The notes under the pieces are model-generated. The model was not told where the DNA came from, ran no database searches, and saw only the letters and a list, made by a program, of their open reading frames with translations. Position numbers and translations under genes: made by a program. A stretch of DNA of 64,000 bases from Centrapalus pauciflorus (lineage: Eukaryota > Streptophyta > Magnoliopsida > Asterales > Asteraceae). The stretch lies in NCBI GenBank assembly GCA_020465985.1, contig JAANYP010005943.1, positions 1 to 64,000 of the forward strand. Direction: 5' to 3'. Positions 1-16,146 of the stretch are shown here, piece by piece (within the stretch, counting starts at the first letter, position 1; each line of letters starts with the position of its first letter).

Positions 1-624
1 GAAAATGGCGTCAAATAGTTGTGTACTTTTGAGTTTGTACTCATTTACGTAGTGTACTTTTTTTTGTGCACATTTGGTAGTTAGACTTTCAAAAATGTTT
101 CAATTAGGTAGTTGGGTGACTTGGAAACCGGCACCAACCGGTCACCATGCTTACGTGGACGAGTTTTTCAAGAAAAATGGCATCAAATAGCTATGTACTT
201 TTAAGTTTGTACACAATTATGTTGTGTACTTTTTTTTGTGCACATTTAGTAGTCAAACTTTTAAAAGTGTTTCAATTAAGTAGTTGGGTTACCTAAAAAT
301 CAATACCAACCGATTACTTTGCTTACGTGGACGTATTTTTTATAATTTGAAATTAAAAAAACTTAAGATGATTTATTTTTTCTATAAAACTATAAAAAGA
401 TTTATAAACCAAATATGTATCAAATTGATGAAATATGCTTTCATTTTATAACAATATAATAGAGCATTAGTTTTCAACTCCTAAACATGATACCTATCAA
501 ATGGAAATGATATGTTTTGAATTTGATAAGCATCGTGATTAAAAGTCATTAATTTTAAGGAGAATTTCATATATATCCTTGTAAACTTCCAACATTAGGT
601 ATATATCCTTACAAACATTCTTAT

Positions 625-626
<2 letters not shown>

Positions 627-703
<77 letters not shown>
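627..703. repeat. (TA)n microsatellite
   Basis: About 77 bases of uninterrupted TA, flanked by short repeated words of the form TATATCCTTNNAAAC. It lies in the left arm of the outer foldback element. Confidence 0.95.
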
Positions 704-705
<2 letters not shown>

Positions 706-823
706 TTCTAAACCTTTAAATCTTACATATATATCCAAATGACTATTTTAAATTTAATTACATCATTTAAAAAATATTAAATATCACTTTTTAATTAATT
801 TATTATTGAATTAATTTAGAAAA

Positions 824-2326
824 GAGTTAATTACAAAAATGGTCCCTGTGGTTTGTCTTAAAATTTGGAGTTGGTCCCTGAACTTTCAATTTTGCAGAAA
901 CGGTCCTTATTTTCATAGTTTGTTTGCAATTTTGGTCCCTCAACCTATTAACTTTTCTAATATGACCAAATTACCCTTATTTTGATGCAAACTATAGGGA
1001 CCATTTCTACAATTAATTTTTTAACTCTTTTTTATTCTTAATTAAATAAATTATTTTTGGTGTTACTTAAATTTAATAAACTATAAAAATAGAAAAAATT
1101 ATTTAATTATTTATGTTGGTTCATAAAGGATTTAGATATTTTTAGTCTTAATTAATTTTAATTTACTATAATCAAAGTGTAAACGAATCATAATTTATAA
1201 TCGAAAAAATCATTTATGTTTAGAAATTATTTTTTAAAGGTTTCATAAATAATAATTTTTTCTCTATAATTATTTATACTGGTTCATACATTTATAATAA
1301 AAAATATTTATGTTGATCAAACCACAAATACCATTTATGTAATTGACTCTACTTTATTTTTAGTGTTAATTAACTTTAATAAATTATAAAGAACTTAAAT
1401 AAATAAAATTTTAACGTTAAATTTGACCGAGTTAAAAAAAACTTCCAAATTAAGACAACTCAAAATTTTTTATTTAACGTATCAATTATTTTTATCATTT
1501 TAATTTTTAGTTACACCAAAAACGATTTAAAATTTTAGGTCCATATAACATCTTTGAGATTCATGATTAACAACTTTGATCATCGAACTTTGGTTTGTCA
1601 GACCTTTACATAAAAGTTGAGAAATATAAATAGGTTTTTAATCTTTTTTTGTCTTTCAATTTGATTTTTCATTTTAATTCGATTAAATCGACACCTTAAA
1701 AATTTAAACCATTTATATTTGTCACTTTACCATTATTACCTTGCTTTGATACAAATGTGAACGGATTATAAAATATAATATTTGGCCGATTTTATTTAAG
1801 AATAAAGTAAAATAGATTTGACCAACAAACATATTTTTATTATAAATTTATGAACCAACATAAATAATTATAGAGTCAAATATTTTTATAATATTTTATA
1901 TATCAAACCTCAAGAAATAAGTTATTAAACGTAGATGACTTTTTCGCTTATAAATTTTGATTAGTTTACGCTTTGATTATAGTAAATTAAAATTAATTAA
2001 GACTAAAAATATCTAAATCATTTATGAACCAACATAAATAATTAAATAATTCTTTTCTTTTTTTTATAGTTTATTAAATTTAAGTAACACTAAAAAATAA
2101 TTTATTTACTTAAGAATAAAAAAGAGTTAAAAGATTAATTGTAGAAATGGTCCCTATAGTTGCATCAAAATAAGGGCAATTTGATCATATTAGAAAAGTT
2201 AATAGGTTGAGGGACCAAAATTGCAAACAAACTATGAAAATAAGGACCGTTTCTGCAAAATTAAAAGTTCAGGGACCATATCCAAAATTTTGGACAAACC
2301 ACAAGGACCATTTTTGTAATTAACTC
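824..2326. mobile_element. MULE-like non-autonomous hairpin element nested in the outer foldback
   Basis: Ends are GAGTTAATTAC and GTAATTAACTC. The flanks are TTTAGAAAA at 815-823 and again at 2327-2335, a perfect 9-bp target-site duplication, the size typical of Mutator-like elements. The arms pair over hundreds of bases (824-1200 with about 1960-2326), including the phrase ATGGTCCCTGTGGTTTG near the left end. There is no coding capacity. Arm divergence is modest, so the insertion is not ancient, and it post-dates the host foldback. Confidence 0.85.
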
Positions 2327-2907
2327 TTTAGAAAATGATATTTCTTTATTTTTCTAATTTATTTTTGTTGGCATTTAAGATGGTAGTTTAGGTATTCAAA
2401 ATATTTTAAATGATCAAATAAATTTAAAATAGTCATTTGGATATACACGTGAGATTTAAAGATTTAGAAGGATATATATATAATAAGAAATTTTGCAAAG
2501 ATATATGCGTGATAATTAAAGTTTATAATGATATATATGAAATTCTTCCATTCTTCTATGTCATAAAATATGTCAACATAAGTATCATAACCGGTTGGTA
2601 TCGATTTTTAGGTAACCCAATTAACTACTTAATTGAAACACTTTTAAAAGTTTGACTACTAAATGTGCACAAAAAAAGTACACAACATAAATGTGTACAA
2701 ACTTAAAAGTTCATAGCTATTTGATGTCATTTTTCTTGAAAAAACAGTCCACGTAAGCATGGTGACCGGTTGGTGCCGGTTTCCAAGTCACCCAACTACC
2801 TAATTGAAACATTTTTGAAATTTTAACTACCAAATGTGCACAAAAAAAGTACACTACATAAATAAGTACAAACTCAAAAGTACACAACTATTTGATACCA
2901 TTTTCCC

Positions 2908-3343
2908 TAAAAAAAAATAAATAAATGTGACCCATTTTTGAGGTTAGAATTGTTTCTCGTGTGTGTGAAAAGGCTTAAACTGAAACCTAACTTTGCTGGG
3001 AACCGAGTAAGCCATAAAATTTTATCCAAGTTTTTTTTATTTGCGTAACTTTGTTGTTATTTTAAAAAAAATTGTTTAGATATAAAACACAAAATTTTAG
3101 TTTTGTATAAACTTGACGAATACAATACATCTTTTTGTGATCCGAACATCATGTATTTCCTTCGTTATCAATCGTTGAGGGTCCTAAAAATATTTCTCTT
3201 TAATAAAGGATTTGAAAATCCCATCGTGAATGTTTAGGATTCTAACCACGTCTACAACTGAATTTGATTCCACTCTAAATCTTTATGGCTATCTAGTTAC
3301 GAAACAACATTAAATTGAGCCAAGACACATATTTTCTTGCACT
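2908..3343. other. Intergenic, nothing recognised
   Basis: AT-rich DNA with no reading frame, RNA gene or repeat that I could support. Confidence 0.6.
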
Positions 3344-3881
3344 AGGGGTGAACATGGTTTATCGGTCGGTTTGATGAGAAAAGTCTCAACCAGGTAACCT
3401 GGGTTTGGAAAATTTTCGAACCAAACCTGTTAAATATTACCGCTCGGACGAAGCGGCAAAAGCGTAAAGATTCCGTTTGGTTCCGCTGGTTTCACGGTGG
3501 CGACTATATACAATCTAATTTATATATTATAAGTTTAGTGAAATACTAAAAACATTCCAATAAATTCTGCAATGTAAACACACAAAATGGTAATAAAAAA
3601 AAGTAAACAAAATTTATCATATATTTACATTTTATTTTTAAATTTTGAACAATTATGGAAAAAAAACAACACAAAAAGGATTTTCGAACATATATATATA
3701 TGTAATAAAATCGGTCGGTTCGGTCGAAACAGCCAGTATAAAATTGCAAACCATCGGCTGACCAATAACCTCGGTTTAAATAAAGCTCTAACCTGCCGGC
3801 CCAGAAAAACTGTCCCAACCTGGACAAACTGGCTAACTAACATCAGAATATGTCGGTTTCGAACAAACTATGTTCACCTCT
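3344..3881. mobile_element. hAT-like MITE
   Basis: The left end AGGGGTGAACATGGTTT is mirrored by AAACTATGTTCACCTCT at the right. Short flanking words CTTGCACT (3336-3343) and CTCGTACT (3884-3891) match at 6 of 8 positions, and this is only loosely consistent with a decayed 8-bp hAT duplication because the right word is offset by two bases. The interior repeats phrases such as CGGTCGGTTCGGT in both orientations. Small open frames inside it are by-products of the repeat. Confidence 0.6.
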
Positions 3882-3891
3882 ATCTCGTACT

Positions 3892-4999
3892 GAATTACGT
3901 AAACATCCCATTTACTAAGTATAACTTTATTAAGGCGACGCATGATTAAAATTCATAGTGTTTTACCAATGCGTGTCAATCCAATATCTACCACACTCTT
4001 GCAGTAGTCTTTTGACCTTGTTGCGTACCACGACAACAAGTGGATATGGTTAATTTAGAACAAATCAAATTTATTCATGGATTTTTAAAACATTCAAAGT
4101 TAAAACAACATTAAATAAATTATGTTAACTTTGATTATCATGGTAACTCTAACATGACTTTTCAGTTTAATGATATTGTTCTTTAATTAATTTCAATAGT
4201 GATTTAATCATGCTTGAAATGTCTATTCTTATGTATGATCATTTCGGGAGTATCATTAGTTAACATACTTAACTAACTCTCTTAAAGAAATGTATTTGAA
4301 TTTAAAATTTAAATTTTTTATTATTTTTTTCCATTTCAAACGAACCGCTTATGTTGTTTATTATTATTTTAAATTATTATAATTCATATTCTAAAACACA
4401 TTTCTTTAATAAATTCCAAAACTTATAAAAAAATTCCTTACTCGTAATAAAACTAAGAAATTAAAAATAATCATTCGATAAATAAATGTTCATAAATTAC
4501 CGAGTATTACAAATATACTACAATGTATTTTATTTTTACTATTAAATAATAATTTAATGATTTAATTAATGAAAATTTAAATTTACAAATAAATTGGAAA
4601 ATGGTAAAATACATTTTGTATTTTCATAATATTTAAACGATTTAGACATTTAGTTATTGAAATTTGAATTTACAAATAAATTATAAATGCATATAGCAGA
4701 TTTATTAGTAATAATCATGTAACATTTGGTATATATGGATAATATGCATTTAAAATTTTGAGTTATAACTATATGTTGGAGATTCTCATCATGTTTTTTT
4801 TTTTTTGGATTTGAGTAACCATATAATGGATAAGTAAAAAAATCCATTTCCCGTTTTATAGGTTATTTGTCATGACATGTTATCTCGAAAATGTAGGAAT
4901 TTCAAAGGTTGTGATCTTGTCATGTTAGCACAAAAGCAAAAAAATTCTGATTTTTAATGGTTTTGATCGTGCACGTGAACAGAGTTTTTTCTCTACTCC
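3892..4999. other. Intergenic, very AT-rich, nothing recognised
   Basis: No conserved coding signal or inverted-repeat element could be supported. The stretch near 4793-4806 is a plain T run. Confidence 0.5.
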
Positions 5000-6039
5000 A
5001 ACGGCAATAAATATATCTAATTAGACAAGTTAATGTCAGAAAATTAAAGTCTCGGTCTAACCGACCTTTTTGACTTTCTCTAGGTACTTTGGACAGTTGC
5101 ACTTTCGGTGTCTTATTTCCTGACACTCAAAGCAGTTGTCGTCCTTAGCTTTAGACACTTTGGTCTTGGACATAGCTTGTTCTTAGATGGGTTAATTCTT
5201 ATACTCAAAGCACTTGTCGTCCCTTTCTCTTTCCTTTTTTTATTTATTCTACCCCCCTTATCCATCAACATGTCCTTCAACCTGTTCCCAGATGGGTTAA
5301 TTCTTATGCTCTCTTCAACAGTCTTATGCATTTAATGTACTCACCAATGTATTTATCTATATTGTTGTTGTAATTGATTACAAATTATTTGTAATCCTTT
5401 GTTAGTGAGTTTAAGAGCAAATCTGCTGCCAACTCTTAGGATATTATCCATGTACCTTTTAATCTTCATGACATTGGTACTCATAGATGATCCCTCTGCC
5501 ATCTTACAGGAATTTAGGGCACGTGTGGTATTGTATCTCGTAGTCTCATCCTGAGTTTGGAATATGTCTCGCAGCTAGAGACACATGTCATAAGTACAAC
5601 ATCCAATAGGTCAGTTTGCAACTCATGTGACATTCCCAATACCACGCAGGCAAGTCCTTTGAAGCTCTCCTTTTTGACTAGTCACGCCCACCATGGGATT
5701 TATGGCTTTTTTAGTAGCTTTTTGCGGGGAAGAGAACGTTGCTAGAATAAGACATGCCTTGTCTAGAAGTTCCTCGGTATGCTTACTATAAGCATTCCTC
5801 ACTGCTGCAAGGGCATTATCCGCTGGAGCTGGACCCTATCACATTTCCAAAACATACCACTTGCGTTCATGATTGAGAACAATTTTTAGGTTCCTCTCCT
5901 AATCAAGGAAGTTAATCCATGTAAGCTTGCCCATCTCTATAATGGACCTCAGGGATAAACTATTTATGTTCATACTTGTGGTAGTAGGATTAATGTCGTT
6001 ATCATTGTTGTTTCTTTTACTTCTGGTTTCGGATACCAT
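5000..6039 (-). pseudogene. Decayed Ty1-copia gag
   Basis: Read on the minus strand from an ATG at 6037-6039, the translation follows the plant copia gag (UBN2/retrotrans_gag) pattern: an N-terminal stretch containing LRSIIEMGKLTWINFLD, then the conserved KMAEGSSMSTNVMKIKRY block near 5430-5500, and near the C terminus a CCHC zinc knuckle of the form CX2CX4HX4C (5084-5140, residues CFECQEIRHRKCNC). Several stops and frame changes interrupt it: an early stop lies in the N-terminal block and others lie between the central block and the knuckle. No protease, integrase or reverse transcriptase follows at lower coordinates, so only the 5' part of an element remains. In an intact element this protein packages RNA in the virus-like particle. 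Confidence 0.8.
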
Positions 6040-7500
6040 TTAAAAAAAATCCAAATTAACATTAGTTTCAAGATATTAATAAATCAATAATAGAAGATAA
6101 AATAACTTATTGATTACTAAGAGCTCGTCAGCCTCATTCATGTGCCCAGCTTTGGCTTGACAATAAGCTACTTTAGGTCAGTAACTATTACCAATCATAA
6201 TTCTTTGAAACTTTTAATTCCTATGTGGTTTTCAATCTTTAAAATTAGTCATGTTAAAACCTCATTTATACCTTGGGCCTAAGTCCTACATGCATTGGAA
6301 ATAACCCTCTAAATCCAGTCATGAGACGAAATATGTCCCAACGTTCAGGGTTGGAATGACTCATTGAAAACACAATACCTACCTCACATATACAAGTATG
6401 CGACATAATGTCTAGCTTTGACCTGACCCACTGTGCCTACGAGGGAAGCATGTCTGACCCTTTATGGATGATGTTTTTGATTTACATTTTAATGAGTTTA
6501 TCAGTTTATACCAGTTTTTAAAAGGGTTTATATTGAAAACTATCATGTTTTTAAAGTTCTATCAGTTTGATCTTTCAATATTATTTTTGACCATTTTAGT
6601 ATCCATGCTATTTTTTTACCATGAAATTTTTTACCGATAACCACTTACTCGGATTAAGAAAAAATAAGGTAATTTATTTATTTAAAGTTTATATTTAAAA
6701 AAACCATCATTTTTTCACCACTTTATATTTGGTCCCTTTGACAATTATTTACCGTTAAAAAAGTAATATGTTAAAAAGATTTATTAAAATCCGATATACT
6801 ACATGGATTCTATAAGAAAATTAATATAGGAAAGAAAATGTTTAAGGACCAAACTGATTATATGTTGAAAATATAATGGTTTATTTCATCATAAACCTTA
6901 AACTAAACGTCACTTTATTTTTATTAGCTTGAACAAACGGTTACTGATAAACAACTTCATTGTTTCAATAACAAAAAAATAAAATAAGAACTAAAATGAT
7001 AAAATAAATAAGAACTAAAAAAATAAAATAAGAACTTCATTGATAAAACTATAAAACATGTTAGTTTTTATAAAACAATTGTTTGTTCACGGGGTTTTTT
7101 AAATTGATTTTAACAGAATGAAAGTTTTTAGAAAGCAATTGTTGGTTCACTAGGGTTTTTTAAATTGATTTCATATGGATAATTCCATTATTAATAATTT
7201 CAATATAATAAACAATTATATATAATATTATATAATATGGATATTAAATTAATGATCTATCATATGACATTTAATTAGTACCTTATAATATTATATATTA
7301 CAAATTAGTCTCTACTAACCTAGGACGAGTTGATTAATCATCCAATGATTAATTTATCTTTTTATAATGATATCTAATGTCATTTCTCTTATTTAATTGC
7401 ATTTTCTTCGGTTGCATTTATCAGTGTACGACCATCTTGTTTCTTATAACGTCAGTTACGATCCTTAGTAATGTCATCTATGCACACTCTTATTCCAACA
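6040..7500 (-). other. Possible 5' LTR and leader belonging to the decayed copia gag
   Basis: On the minus strand the sequence starting at 7500 reads TGTTGGAATAAGAG, a typical copia LTR beginning, and it lies upstream of the gag fragment in the right orientation. I could not find a convincing LTR end or a TGGTATCAGAGC-type primer-binding site between here and 6039, so this is tentative. Confidence 0.3.
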
Positions 7501-8894
7501 TATTCAATGCCTTAAATACTTTAAGTTACATTCATTGATTTGTATACACGAAAAAAAAAATTTTAATACGTTCATTATAATTATGAGGCGCTAGATCTTA
7601 TTCTAAAACATAAAAAGTATGCCTAAAATTAAACACCTTAAAACCAAAAATATGCACAGGTTTAACCGAAAGAAAATCAAACTCAAACACATCCAAAATC
7701 GACCCAAAAAACTTCAAACCAAAACCAGACATAAGATTCAGACAAGAAACAAAAGAAATCACCCTCCTTAAAACCGAATCTACAAATTGCAACAAAAAAT
7801 CAAAGCTTGATACACAAATCGATCTACAAACAAATACCAGCAAAAATGATTGAAAAAATCCGCATATAAAACAATCATGAACAAATCTACACAAATTCAG
7901 AAACAAAACCTGCATCAATAAGATTCCAAACGAAACTGGAGGTTCACAAAATGATGTTAGGTTGACAACAAAGTGAAAAAAATTCAAAAATGACACATGG
8001 GTCACAACAATTTTCTTTAGATTATCAAGTTTTTTAAAGAAATTTCATTTATTCATATATAACATGTACATATGCACACAATATACATGTCAATAATGAG
8101 TTTTAAGATTTATAAATAATTAGTTCTTGTTATAAGATGAGTTCTTATCTGATTCAATGAAATCATTAATTAAGTTGCAATATATATATATATATATTTC
8201 TAAACGTTTATTTTTAGGAAAATATATATATATGTACATAAGATTATAATTAAGGTGAAGGGAGGTGGCAAGATTGAAATCACACAACTGTATGGCAAGC
8301 AAGAATTTAGTCAAAAATCAATCGGTATCAAGAGTTAGGATCATATTTATCATTTATCGTATTAGTTACACCTCATGAAAATGACATATCCATGCGTAAA
8401 GTTTTGGACTTTTGGTGTTGACTAGTCTAGCTACATGGCGAAAACGATATCATCACATGCAACTCTAACTCTTTACTCTTTAGGAGAGATTAATTACTGT
8501 TTGGACGCGTAGTTGTTGTCGAACGACGAATACAGAATAATTAATATACGTTGTTAATTGAAAATTAAACTTAATTAAAATAATTAATTAAGATATTAAT
8601 CTAAGACATATAGAAGCTTTCATCACATGCAAGTCTAAGTCTTTAGGAGAGATTAAGGGTCTATATATTAATTAAATTATAATTTGATTATGATTATTTA
8701 TAACTAAATGTGTGTGTTTATTTAAGTAAAAAAAAAAAGGGTGTTTGTTGGTTTGAATGAAATGTAATGAACTTTTTGCAGAGAAAATAGTTGTATGTGT
8801 TGAGTGGTTATGAAACATGAACAATTGAAATTGATTGCCAGTTGTTTTATAGCATTTCTTCAATCATATACATATATACATACATATATAGAGA
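7501..8894. other. Intergenic; no supported gene
   Basis: Contains short TA and TG runs. The open minus-strand frame at 7598-8005 is a by-product of A/C-rich DNA (a Phe/Leu/Val-rich translation with no recognisable domain), so I do not call it. Confidence 0.5.
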
Positions 8895-9250
8895 GTACCA
8901 CCCATTATATATGCAGCGCACCAGAAGGTACCATCTTTAAAAAAAAACTTTTTTTAATTTTTTTTCATAAACATGTTTTAATTAACGTTATGAAAATCAT
9001 ATGTAAATTTCACATGCATTCACATCTTTTGGCTTCTAAAAAGTGATGTGAACGCACACTTACATAATTTTGAAGATATGTGAACGAGCATTTATGTGGT
9101 GCGTGATTTCATGCACTTAGAGTGTTCGAATTTGCGTGAAATTTATATATCATCTGTGTAATGTTAATTAAAACATTCATGAAATTTTTTTTAAAAAAAT
9201 TACTTTTAAGAGTGGTACCTTCTGGTGCGCTGCATAATGGGTGCTATTCA
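8895..9250. mobile_element. Foldback MITE, family F, copy 1
   Basis: ATGCAGCGCACCAGAAGGTA near 8921 is mirrored by TACCTTCTGGTGCGCTGCAT at 9214-9235, giving ~40-bp inverted ends around an A/T-rich interior with palindromic words such as TTTCACATGCATTCACATC. There are no coding regions. A diverged relative lies at about 48184-48480. Confidence 0.7.
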
Positions 9251-9255
9251 CTTAA

Positions 9256-9258
<3 letters not shown>

Positions 9259-9342
<84 letters not shown>
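9259..9342. repeat. (TA)n microsatellite
   Basis: About 84 bases of TA directly bordering a MITE on its right side. Confidence 0.95.
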
Positions 9343-12214
<2,872 letters not shown>

Positions 12215-12215
<1 letters not shown>

Positions 12216-12580
12216 TAAAGATCTTTTGTGAACATTTTATTCGTTGTGAACATTGTGAATAACCATAAAATAGCTTTTGAATCTTATGAATCTTGTTGTA
12301 AATATTACAGAACCCTTCTATTGACCTATTAATCATATTAGATCCTTTGGATCTTATTGAATCCTATGAATTTGTCGAATCTTATGAATCTTGTTGCATC
12401 CAATGAATCTTGTTATAAAAACTAGTATGAATCTTTTGAATGTTTTGAATCTTGTTGTAGACACTTCTACGAACCCTTTGAATCATATGAAACATGTTAC
12501 AAAGTACAAACACTTCTTGATGTATATGAATGACTATATGTATTTTTTTATTTGTTCACAACGAATAACTTGTTCACAAT

Positions 12581-12584
<4 letters not shown>
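12215..12584. mobile_element. TA-array MITE, family D
   Basis: TTATTCGTTGTGAACA near the left end is mirrored by TGTTCACAACGAATAA near the right end, with ~28-bp inverted ends in total. It is bounded by (TA)n at 12181-12214 and 12585-12634. The interior is a degenerate tandem array of ~11-mers of the type GAATCTTATGA. Confidence 0.7.

Positions 12585-12634
<50 letters not shown>
12585..12634. repeat. (TA)n microsatellite
   Basis: Fifty bases of TA separating a MITE from the LTR-like unit to its right. Confidence 0.95.
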
Positions 12635-12637
<3 letters not shown>

Positions 12638-13780
12638 AGCATCCGTCATTTCGACCTGTTACGTGGAATTATTTTAATGGATAAATATTTTATTAATATT
12701 GGGTTGGTCCAATTATATCTCGTTTCGTGGATTGATACGTGTCGGGATTGGGCTTGCGTGTCATCAGGTTATAATTTTAATGAACGGATTATGTTTTTCG
12801 GATCGCGGGATTTAATGGGTTAAATGGGTATAAATATTGAAAATGTGATATCGGGTTCGGGTTAATGGGCTCGGGACCGGTCGAGATAAAGACGTTCATA
12901 TATGTTTATCCTCCTTCTCCCTTATCCACTTCTAAAATCCCTAAAGTGTGTTGTGTGTGTTTGTGTGAAGAGATTCAGCAAGAAACCTTCAATGATCCAA
13001 GAAATTGCTGCTGGAATTGAATTGAACATCTTCTCCTTCTTCTCTTTTGTGTTCTTGAGGCTTCAAGAAGGTAAGTGAATTGATTTGAGGCCCCAAAGCT
13101 TACTTGTATGTTGTGAATTTGTATAAAGGGGTCCTAAATCTGTAGAGGACTGTTTGTATCTTGATTATATTTGTGTATTGAGGTTGAAATCGTGTGTAAA
13201 AAGGAGTTGTGACTCCTAGCTTGAAGCTGAAAATCGCAGGTCATCTATGGGGTTTTCGCGGGGTCGTGGCGCGACCACCAGGGGGCTCGTGGCGCGACCA
13301 ACAGCCTGCAGGGGAAATTCGAAATTAATCTTATGAAATGAGTTTGGGTCGGTTCAGTGTCGGGATGGGTCTTGTATGCATTCGGGGTCTTGTTGGGGGT
13401 TGTTCGAGTCGGGTTTGGGGTTAAGTTTCGGGTATTAATTGAGTTTCGGTTCCGTGGGGTTGTCGGGTTCGAATTGAGTTCGGGTTAATGTGATTATGAG
13501 ATATGTGTTATTCGGGATTGTGTTTAATCGTTGGGATATCTGTGTGATTACAAGGACTAGCAGATCTCGAGTCGGATTCGATCAGGGTGCTCAGACTTCG
13601 GGATATCAACCAGGTGAGTACTCGAGACCTTTCTAAACGCGCGCCATCCTTATGTGTTAAAGTTTTAAATTTGCCGTAATCTGCATAATCCTATGACACG
13701 TGTATTATAGATCCGTTGCGTTATTGCCACTTATGATATTATGTTGACGTGGCATTTCCGGGATCGGGAGGGGTGTTACA
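12635..13780 (+). mobile_element. Solo-LTR-like unit (probable gypsy LTR)
   Basis: It begins TGTAGCATCC and ends GGGGTGTTACA, the TG...CA form with TGTARCA/TGTTACA ends typical of many plant gypsy LTRs. The flanks TATAT and TATCT match at 4 of 5, so a 5-bp TSD is plausible but sits inside a TA array and is weak evidence. Start and end wording and an internal GC-rich palindromic segment (near 13265-13310, CGTGGCGCGACCA repeated) resemble the unit at 24999-26826. No internal retroelement genes flank it. Confidence 0.6.
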
Positions 13781-13788
13781 TATCTATA

Positions 13789-13789
<1 letters not shown>

Positions 13790-13853
<64 letters not shown>
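13790..13853. repeat. (TG)n(TA)n microsatellite
   Basis: A short TG run followed by ~43 bases of TA. Confidence 0.9.
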
Positions 13854-13860
<7 letters not shown>

Positions 13861-14689
13861 CAATGCAATTTATTAGTTTAATATCTATAAACGTTAATTT
13901 TTAGAAAAAATAAGATAGTGAAAGAAAAGTAAAAAAAACATAATATGAATATGGAGTATGGGATTAAAAAGTAAGAGAGAGAAACAAAGTATAGAAAGTA
14001 AATATTGGATAGATGATAGAAAAGTAAGAGAAAGTGTATAAATGTAGTATTATAAAAATTGAAATGAAAATTGAAGGAATTGGTGTTAACAAGTTTTCAT
14101 TTTTTTTGAAAAGTGAAATGAATGTTTTAAAATTTGTCTAAATGGCAAATGACCAAAAATAGTAATAACGTTTGTCATTTTTATCATTAATAGTAACATT
14201 ATTTATTCTTTATCATTAATAATATTAACTTTATATTTTTTATCCCTTATAGTAACTTTTTATTTTTATATCAACAATAGGAATTGGTGACCTGCGAACC
14301 TTGTTAGGAAGTCACCAACTTTTCAGTTATCAAAAATAGTAACAACCGTTTTATATTTTTATCAATAATAGTAACATATCATATTAAAAACCTATAAAAA
14401 TTTTTATTTAATTTAGTTTTCTAAGATTTCATAAACACAATTTATGCTTCAAAATTTGTTGTGAAATTTTAAAAATTTTAGCTCTTATTTATTATTTATT
14501 TATTTATTTATTTAAGGCTTACTTAGTTATATTAATACTAACTTTAGTAACTATTTTTTTAATTGCATTAAATTTATTTATTTTTAATTTTATTTTTTGT
14601 AAGCTTATATATTTTTGATTATATATTCTAAATATTTATGGTTAGATAATATTTGATTATTTATTCACAACTATATATAATATGAACGA

Positions 14690-15620
14690 AAAAAAATACT
14701 ACGAATCATTCTATTTTTCACGTTTTCCAAACAAAAAAACTACGAATCATCTTTTCCTTAGTTTTTTCCAAACAAAATAATAGAAATCGTTTTAGTTTTA
14801 TTTTTTCCAATCTAAATGGGTCATATTTTTTATTTAAAAAAAATCAAAATGAGTCTCATATTTTTCATTCATAAAACTATAAACCACAATTAGTCATAGT
14901 TTTTCCATTCCAAGAAAAACTAAAAAAATTAATCGGTCGTAGGACTATTTCATTCGTAGTACTTTTCATTTAAATTTAAAAATTCAAATTGTTCGGCTTT
15001 TTAATAACGAAAAAACTACAAATTATTCCGGTTCATAGTTTTTCCGAATGAATAATATTGCAACCCATTTTGATTTTTAGTTTTTCAAATAAAAAAAATA
15101 CAACCCATATAGATTGAAAAAAATAAAAAACTAGAATTGTTCATATTTTTTTTTTGTAAATCTAAAAAATAATATGGTTCGTATTTTTTTCTTTGGAATT
15201 AAAAAACTACAAATTATTTAGTTTTTTAATCTATACAAATGAAAAGGAGTACGGTCCATTCAAGTTTTTTAGTATCCTGAATGACAAAAACTACCACCAT
15301 TCATTTTTTAGATTTTTTTAACAAAAAAATTTATGAACTCTGGTTTTTATTTTTGCTAACGAAAAAATTGTAACCCATTCATTTTTTTTAGTTTTTACCA
15401 ACAAAGAAAACTATGAATAATTGTGTTTTATAGTTTTCCGAATGAAAAATATTGCAACACATTTTGATTTTTAGTTTTTTAAATAAAAAATCTACAACTC
15501 ATTTAGATCAAAAAAACTAAAAGAACAAAATGGTTCATATTATTTTGTTTGGAAAAACTAAAAAGATAATGATTCATAGTTTTTTGGTTTGAAAAAGTGA
15601 AAATTATAATGATATTTAGT
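14690..15620. repeat. Degenerate ~60-bp tandem repeat in the foldback loop
   Basis: Units alternate words such as AAACTACGAATCAT with TAGTTTTTCCAAAC and their near complements, so each unit is itself partly palindromic. Copies are strongly diverged (for example near 14700, 14750, 15010, 15120, 15420, 15540). Confidence 0.6.
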
Positions 15621-16146
15621 ATTTTTTTTCTCATTCATATTATATATAATCATGAATAAATAATCAAATATTATCAAATCGTAAATAAATATTCAGAATA
15701 TAAACTAAAAATTTATAAGTTTATGAAAAAATAAGAATCGTAAATAAATAAATTTATTGAAACAAAAAAAGATAGTAACTAAAAGATAGTAATAATTTAA
15801 TTAAATAAAATTTAAATAAATAAATAATAAATGAAATTAAAAAAATAAAATTTTATTCTAAAATTACACAATAAAATATGAAACATAAATCGGGTTTATT
15901 TTGTTTTTTATGAAATCTTTGAAAAACTTTAAATAAAAAAAAGGAAAAAATATTGGGTTTAATTTGATATATTTCTGTTATTGATAAAAATATGAAAAGT
16001 TACAATTTTTTATAACTGAAAAGTTGTTGGTGACCTGCTAAACAAGTGTGCAAGTCACCAATTATTATTATTAATATAATAATAAAAAGTTGTTACTATA
16101 AACGATAAAATATAAAAGCCAATGTTGTTAATGATAAAAAAATAAA

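Larger units (their letters stand above)
1..2907. mobile_element. Large foldback (long terminal inverted repeat) element, left end at or just before the window
   Basis: The first ~340 bases and the stretch 2560-2907 are inverted copies of each other; for example AAATGGCGTCAAATAGTT at the left matches the complement of AACTATTTGATACCATTT at the right. Each arm holds two tandem ~172-bp units (1-172 and 173-343; 2560-2745 and 2746-2907). The right end is TTTTCCC at 2907, so the left end should be GGGAAAA and begins a few bases outside the window. There is no transposase reading frame, so it is non-autonomous. A (TA)n array lies in the left arm and a second hairpin element (824-2326) is nested near the centre. 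Ends of this style suggest a Mutator-like (MULE) derivative, but the outer TSD cannot be tested here. Confidence 0.75.

Noticed and set aside
7598..8005. 135-codon minus-strand frame
   Set aside because: Phe/Leu/Val/Ser-rich translation of A/C-rich DNA with no domain, no homologue that I recognise and no promoter or splice context.
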